Of a stretch of DNA of 64,000 nucleotides, positions 57,976-64,000 are shown in pieces. The translations under genes were made by a program, and so were the position numbers. Numbering within the stretch: the stretch's first letter is position 1; every line of letters begins with the position of its first letter. Under the pieces are notes generated by a model. The model was not told where the DNA came from, made no database searches, and worked only from the letters and a program-made list of their open reading frames with translations. Origin of the DNA: Euclidia mi (taxonomy: Eukaryota; Arthropoda; Insecta; Lepidoptera; Erebidae); contig OX123199.2 of the NCBI GenBank assembly GCA_944739405.2, positions 9,041,898 through 9,105,897 of the forward strand, in the 5' to 3' direction.

Positions 57976-59984
57976 TACCTAACTACTACCTACATAAAAC
58001 AAACATATTAAAAAGTAAAGTAAAATAAATGTTGTTATGCTTTATAGGTATAATATAATAGTACCTGCCATCAAATACACTCTACGCACTTAGTCAAGTG
58101 TCAGGCAAATCCTGTAATAGCATCACATACGTATAGCTACCTAAACGGTTGCGTGAAATGGTGCAGTGCACTATCTCGACAATCAAATTGTCCGACATAA
58201 CGCTTACACATTACAATACCCGGTTACCTGATACAGTCAGGTGATCAACGGTTGGGACATTTTCGGTGTCCGCTTTAATACTGTTAGCTACGCCCATAAC
58301 GTCAATTTTAAGGCCCATTCTTGTGTATTTGTAACTTTAAAAGAAGCTAATTTTATAGTTGTAACAGAAGTCATATTTATTATGTTTCTTTTATCACCTT
58401 TTAAGGTTAAAATTATGATTTGATTCTGTATCTAGAATTTCGCCATTTTGAGAGGTAACTACAAATGTTAAAAGATAGTTTTCACAATCTGTCCCCTAAA
58501 GGTATTAAGATAAGAAAGTTTATTTAGGTATAAATTATCTTCTAAAGCTTAAGAACGCCATTTACAATTTTTTGATTATGAGATTGTTTTAAATTGTCTT
58601 TCGAGATATATTTATTTATCCCAAAAAACAATTTGAAATGAGTTTAAGTGATCACAAAAGTTTAAATTCTTATATGAGATTGTTTATAAACTCAGCTAGT
58701 CATTTCATAATTTAGGTACAAATTATTGCACAAAATAAAGTTACATTTTATTATCTATCTGTAAAAAAATCTGCTTAAACATAATTTATTCACTTATTTT
58801 TTCATGTTGCTTAAATTTTAGTAACCACGGCTCAATTAGTTTTGAAACGTTTTTCCGCAATTGACGCTCTATAAAAACAATATTCAGAAAATGGTTTTAC
58901 AACTTGTTTAAAAAAAATATTCTAGCACTGCTGCCGCACATATTATTACATAATTCATTTAAAAAACGACATTATAGTGGTTAAAATTTGTGGTAGAATT
59001 TTTATATTATATTATTTCGTCAGCTAAACAATTCGTGGCATTAGGATTCTGTTGTTATTCTCCATAAAAATGCAGAAAGTAACACGGATAATATTTATTA
59101 TAAAATAAATGTATCAATCACATATACCTACTAGACAGATTATATTTATTATAAAGTAAGAATTCGCATTATTTTCAATATATTCGTCAGTTCGTTTCAT
59201 GTCATTCACACAAAAAAAACCGTATTAAATTTATTTATTTATAAATTTATATCATTTGTACAAGATTTGCTTTCACCCGAATATCAATGGCACGAAAAAT
59301 GCGTGGGATTGGAGGAAAATATTTTGATGTTTGTATTACTTTTTCATCTATTAATGCTCATAAATCAAGGTAAAATCCATTGTAATTTAAAAAAAAAATT
59401 GGCTGTATTTAATATACTTAATGGTGGTTCTTTAAAGATTTTTATATATCTTCGTACTTAGGGGTGATGGATTAAAAATATTATTCTACTATTAGTAACC
59501 TAAACAAATTACATACGCACAATTCAAAAACATAATTGACTGCATATTTACGAAAATAAGTATAACATACTTATTTAGGAATAAAGTAATACTTTAGAGT
59601 TATATAGTTAAACTGTTTGTTTTAATAACATGTTTCTGTTAACACAGTTTTATTAAAGACTAATAACGCACTTCCATAATAATGTAAATAAACCCGTAAC
59701 TCTCAATGACTGAAACGCTGTTTACGCACACGAACGCCTACCGAAGTTGAGTTGTAGTAAATTCGAACTATCTTGTGAAATATAATAATACTGATAGTAA
59801 CGCATACATATAAACGCATCGGGTGATTTATGAAACGTCACAAACGCACACACTCTAAAATGGACCGTAAGCTTTGTACACTAGGTCAATTTTAGCTTGC
59901 AGCTGTAGGACTATCTTGCAGCGAATTTCGAACTTAATGTCAACAAGTGCAACGTGCAAAATCTGATGCACCATTGACGGCATG
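57976..59984. other. unexplained AT-rich DNA
   Basis: No coding region. A direct repeat of 'atatttattataaa' occurs at about 59091 and 59143. Confidence 0.4.
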
Positions 59985-60640
59985 AAAGACGGGCGCCGTT
60001 GCGCGATAGCAGTACATCACGTGGCTACCCACCCTAGCCTCCACCGGCTTTCACGCTCAAGTTAGAAGCCATTGAACCACACCCATGGCTAACCGCAAAA
60101 TAAACAATTGCACGATTGCACGGCTCGGCATCGAACCCGCGCTATTGCATCGTGAATGGAGTGCTCTGCACTATTGGTGGCGCTTACTTTGGTGTTTGTT
60201 TTATCACAGTTCAGAACTAGTTAGACGGCCGACGCGCGGTCGGCGTTCTTTCGTCGGTATATGGTCTGTCCACCGTCTACGCCTTTGGACGACCTCTTTG
60301 AGACTGAATGAGGCAGCTTGTGTTTTTACTATACACACCGAAGTTAGGTCGCCCTCTATAGCGCGGCGTGTGCGGTGCGGCACAGGCGCGAAGCTTGTCG
60401 CCAGCGATCGATGCGGGCAACGACCTTGCGCGGTGGAACACCCTACGCCACCCCTAACCGTATCTTCAACACCAAATTTTGGGTAAATATTCGGGAAGAA
60501 CCTCCCGAGTCGATCGAAACGCAGCACGCCGACGCAAGTCGCGCCCAGAATGCGGACATCACAAGTAGCACCGCTTGCGGGCCGCACAAGCCTAACTTCC
60601 TATTAGAACGATGTAGAAGAGCGATCCAATAAATAAACAT
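59985..60640. other. GC-richer block of unknown nature
   Basis: This block is clearly richer in G and C than its surroundings. On the minus strand 'gcgcgggttcgatgccgag' (near 60142-60124) fits a tRNA-type B box. Overlapping frames of 127-133 codons are open on both strands, but neither resembles a known family. It could be a SINE head fused to part of an unidentified element. Confidence 0.4.
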
Positions 60641-62447
60641 CCAACAACTATATTTACTCACAAAGTTCACAGTAGCAACCAGCACTCCACTGGCTAAAAC
60701 GTAAATGCATTTATTAAAAGCCCAAGCGTTTTCCCGATAGCACGATATCACCGGGATTCGTAATTCCATTATTAAAGACTGTCCATTCAGTGGAGCTACG
60801 GCAGCCGCGCGTCGTATCTGAATCCGAATCGGAAAATATTTTCACTGCGTCTGCAATTGGCGATAGCATTTCGTAGTTCCACCGAAATGATAAATGCTTT
60901 TATCCGGCTTATAACACGCGGAATAAAATGAATGTATTTTATAATTATTATGGTTTATAATTAGTATGGATGGTAAGTATTATGGTCGTAGATGGCCGTA
61001 TGGCCGTAGATAATACGTTACCACGTCAAATAGGTAACCCAATAAGCTGTATAAATAACCCTTTATCATATTTAATAATGAATAGAATGTCATTCAATAA
61101 AAGCCAATATTGCGACATACGTGAATCAGAACTGGGCCACTAAATAATCTTGTTAGGATAAATTGGCTGCACCAATGTTAAGCTGAAATTTCCCTATTGC
61201 ATAGTGGAATGCAGTGTAAAGCGATTACATAGGTAGTATCTAGCCAGAGTTACGCCTCACCCCATTGACTCACGCCGACAGTTTCACTAACTTGCATCGA
61301 AAACAAACTGCTCAGAAAGCGCCCCTACGCCTTTGTAATAATAAACACATATAACACCATAACACAACAGCGTGGGTCGAACTCATTTTTAATAAAAAAA
61401 TATTTTTCTGGCTTTAAATATTGGCGAGAAGATCGTCCTATTTTTATACGCTTAAAAGTGAAATTGTATCAACTACATAAAATATTTTTTTAATATTTGC
61501 TGCTGCATTTATACGGCTTCATAAACGTCCGCCGGGGGTACAGAATATTTACAACCAAATACTTTGCAAACCATTTACCCATCTACAAAGGAGTATAGCG
61601 TCTGTTAAAGTAGAACACTTTTATTAGTTAACATTTTTCATATCTTACCTAATATTAAGCCAAAAAGAAGACGATTATATTATGCCACCACGTGTAGACT
61701 AGTACTAACTACAAACCTCATTAATTTTCATTAAAATTTAACTCCGCGTCGGCTTCAACGCTAAATTACAAAATGCATAACGCAAAGGCATGACTGAGAC
61801 TTCATATGAAAAGTAATTAATGATTGCTACAAAGCGAAAACTGTATTCAATGAAGGGAAATGATTCAAAAGACGTTTAATTTAGCACTTACATTCCGTTT
61901 AGCCTATCAAACTGACAAACGCCTCGAGCTAATATACCGTCCGCATCAGAAAATGTTCAAATTTTGCTTGAAATTTGAGGCAAAGCCGATTTTGCGAGGC
62001 GTTCTGCCTGCCGATTCGTCGAAAGATACAAAGGTTCGCAAAACTAAGTCAAATATTGTGTTCAAACATGCCACTAATTTAATTTTGAGTAGACTTTTCT
62101 CCCATGTTGCACACGTTTTGCCGTCAAACGAGCTTCAATTTAAAATGGCTTTAGGCTAAAATATGATGTAAAAGAAAGAAAGCCTACCTAACCTCACACC
62201 CTGTGTTTCCCGACAAGCAACGACATTAACACGATTATTTTTTGTTGTCAGCAGGTAATTTCATTGTCCGGACAACGGTAGGACGCTGCAGTGCCGACGG
62301 CTCTGCCATACTTCAGACTCTATCAAGTAGGTTCAGAATATTATTATTATTATAGAATATAATGTTTTATAATATTTTTGTTACCTGGATGGATTTAATA
62401 CCTACGTGCTTCTGAAAGTCCCTACATTTAAACCTATCACTGCTATG
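60641..62447. other. unexplained AT-rich DNA
   Basis: No recognisable repeat. A 99-codon plus-strand frame at 61860-62159 shows no known domain. Confidence 0.4.
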
Positions 62448-63998
62448 AGACCACACCCGAAAGTCTGCCAACACAAAGCCTCGACATTGATGTTTCTCCG
62501 CCTACTGAAGAGGAAGTAATAAAAGCCATCCGCTCGCTCAAGAATGGCAAAGCTCCTGGAATCGACCTCATCACGGCAGGGATGCTTAAATCGGACGTTC
62601 CTGCCGCTGCGAACGCCTTGATACCTCTATTGCAGAACATCTAGTCAACCGTGGAGCTACCCGACGACTGGAACAAAGCCATCACCGTGCCTAAGAAAGG
62701 AGACCTTAGTGAATGCGGCAACTGGAGAGGCATTACCTTGCTCTCGATCCTAGACAGGTGCTATGCAAAATCATCCTAGACAGGTTTTCGAGGGCCGTTG
62801 AACCTCTTCTTCGCAAAGAGCAGGCTGATTTCTGACCCAACAGATCGTGCACGGACCAGATCAATACCTTGCGCATTATCCTCGAACAGGCATCAGAATG
62901 GCAGAGGGAAATTTATTTGACCTTGGTAGATTTTGAAAAAGCCTTCGATACGCTGAGGTGGACTTGTGTCTAGGACCGGCTACGTGAACTTGGTGTCCCC
63001 GAGAAGATTACAAACCTGATTAAGGCTATCTACGGGAAGTACTCTTGCACAGTGACTCACGACGGTCTCGTTTCGGAGGACATACGAGTTCACGCGGGTG
63101 TGCGCCAAGGGTGTCTCCTTTCACCTCTCCTCTTCCTTGTCGTCCTCGATGGCGTCATGCAAAAAGCTACTCACAGCAAGCGCCGCTGCATAGAGTGGGA
63201 ACTGTCCAGCATCTTGGAAGACCTTGGACTATGCCGATGACCTATGTCTGCTGTGTCACACACGCACCGACATGCAAGCCAAGCTGGACGACCTACAAAC
63301 GAGAAGCAATGGAGAGGGGACTGAAAATCAACACCAAGAAGACACAGGAAATGAGGTGCGGCGCAACAAGCTCTTTGCTCTTGCTCATTGGCACAGAGGT
63401 TGTGGAAAGGGTCCACAAATTCAAATATCGCGGTAGCGCAGTCTAAGAAACTGGAGGGACCGAGGAGGACATCACCTCTAGAATCGCCAATGCGAGAGCA
63501 ACCTTCGCACGGCTCCGTCCTGTATGGCAATCGCGGAAATTGACTAGGAGAGTTAAGCTCAAAATATTACGGTCCAACGTTAAAACAGTGTTGCTGTACT
63601 GATGCGAGACGTGGAAGGTCACAAAAGACATCTCGCGTCGTCTTCAGGTCGTTGTCAACCAATGCCTTCGCCGTATTCTCGGTGTTTACTGGCCCAAGAA
63701 AATGTCTAACGTAGAGCTGTGGGAACGCTGCGCTGAGACTCCGATCGACTTCCAGATAAAACGCCGCAAGTGGAAGTGGATCGGCCTCATGCTCCGAAGG
63801 GATCCTGAACATATACCAAGACAAGCCTTAGACTGGAATCCCCAAGGAAAGCGAAAATGTGGCCGCCCTAAACAGACCTGGCGGCCTTCAATCATCGCAG
63901 AAGCGCAAAACATATGCAAGACCTGGAGCGAAATAAAGCGAGAAGCTCAAGACCAAACGAAATGGCGGAGCACTGTGGATGCCTTCTGCCCCATCTAG
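62448..63998 (+). pseudogene. decayed RTE-type LINE, RT and C-terminus
   Basis: A second, much more decayed LINE ORF, truncated at its 5' end. Motifs in order: SLDIDVSPPTEEEVIKAI then KNGKAPGIDLITAGML (62473-62590); a stop at 62641; ELPDDWNKAITVPKKGDLS and WRGITLLSI; a shift near 62757; RKEQADF, a stop, then NRSCTDQINTLRI; LTLVDFEKAFDTLRW with the first catalytic Asp (near 62925); GVRQGCLLSPLLFLVVLDG (near 63100-63155); a gap, then DYADDLCLL (63225-63250) with the Asp pair. The C-terminus (63700-63998) has RRKWKWIGLMLRR, KRKCGRPKQTW and the final WRSTVDAFCPI. At least five frame breaks or stops make it a fossil. It belongs to a different lineage from the 2001-5471 element. Confidence 0.85.
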
Positions 63999-64000
63999 GG

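Noticed and set aside
60204..60587. 127-codon minus-strand frame as a coding gene
   Set aside because: Overlapping open frames on both strands are expected in a GC-rich patch with few stop codons; no motif was recognised.
61860..62159. 99-codon plus-strand frame
   Set aside because: It has a basic, fairly balanced composition but no known motif, no promoter or splice evidence and no relatives here.

Overview
The window reads as AT-rich, non-coding nuclear DNA from an insect, most likely a moth or butterfly. The inference rests on its repeat families: several tRNA-derived SINEs with 'tagcccagtgg' / 'ggttcgatccc' type A and B boxes, RTE-type LINEs ending in (ATGT)n, Helitrons that begin TCTATAC and end CTAG, and the 'caagtgcgagtcgaactcgcgc' repeat. 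I found no convincing host exon, no true tRNA or rRNA gene, no CRISPR array and no bacterial-style operon. Almost everything that can be explained is transposable-element DNA, so this is a record of insertions rather than a set of cooperating genes.

Layout: 0.3-1.2 kb, two SINE relics. 2.0-5.5 kb, a full-length RTE-type LINE with a perfect 13-bp target-site duplication (TSD), lightly damaged and carrying two in-frame inverted-duplication insertions. 5.5-5.95 kb, a 440-bp MITE. 6.1-10.3 kb, a CR1/Jockey-group LINE whose ORF1 (PHD-like finger plus coiled coil) is followed by the GIY-YIG end of a Penelope-like element and then by a broken ORF2. 12.5-13.4 kb, a tRNA-like head with about 304-bp tandem repeats and a third inverted-duplication insertion. 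14.6-23.5 kb, three nearly identical copies of a 2.6-kb Helitron separated by two copies of a 573-bp spacer (period exactly 3178 bp); the whole block has a TC start, a CTAG end and an A^T target, as if it were one insertion. 23.7 kb, an RTE tail. 24.4-25.9 kb, a 5'-truncated LINE with a (GAA)n tail and an 11-bp TSD. 26.6-27.2 kb, two SINEs inside one TSD. 28.7 kb, a young SINE. 29-49 kb, mostly unexplained AT-rich DNA with scattered relics and perfect hairpins. 49.3-50.5 kb, a complete but dead mariner element. 56.6 kb, a 212-bp Helitron. 57.6-58.0 kb, a LINE relic split by a 72-bp LINE tail. 60 kb, an unexplained GC-richer block. 62.4-64 kb, a decayed RTE-type LINE.

Three signals merit attention. 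First, the A-B-A-B-A Helitron array looks like a rolling-circle concatemer inserted once. Second, three hairpins whose pre-insertion state can be inferred from related sequence are all inverted copies of the DNA immediately to their right. Third, the SINEs here share their 3' tail with the full-length RTE element, which points to that LINE family as their mobilising partner.
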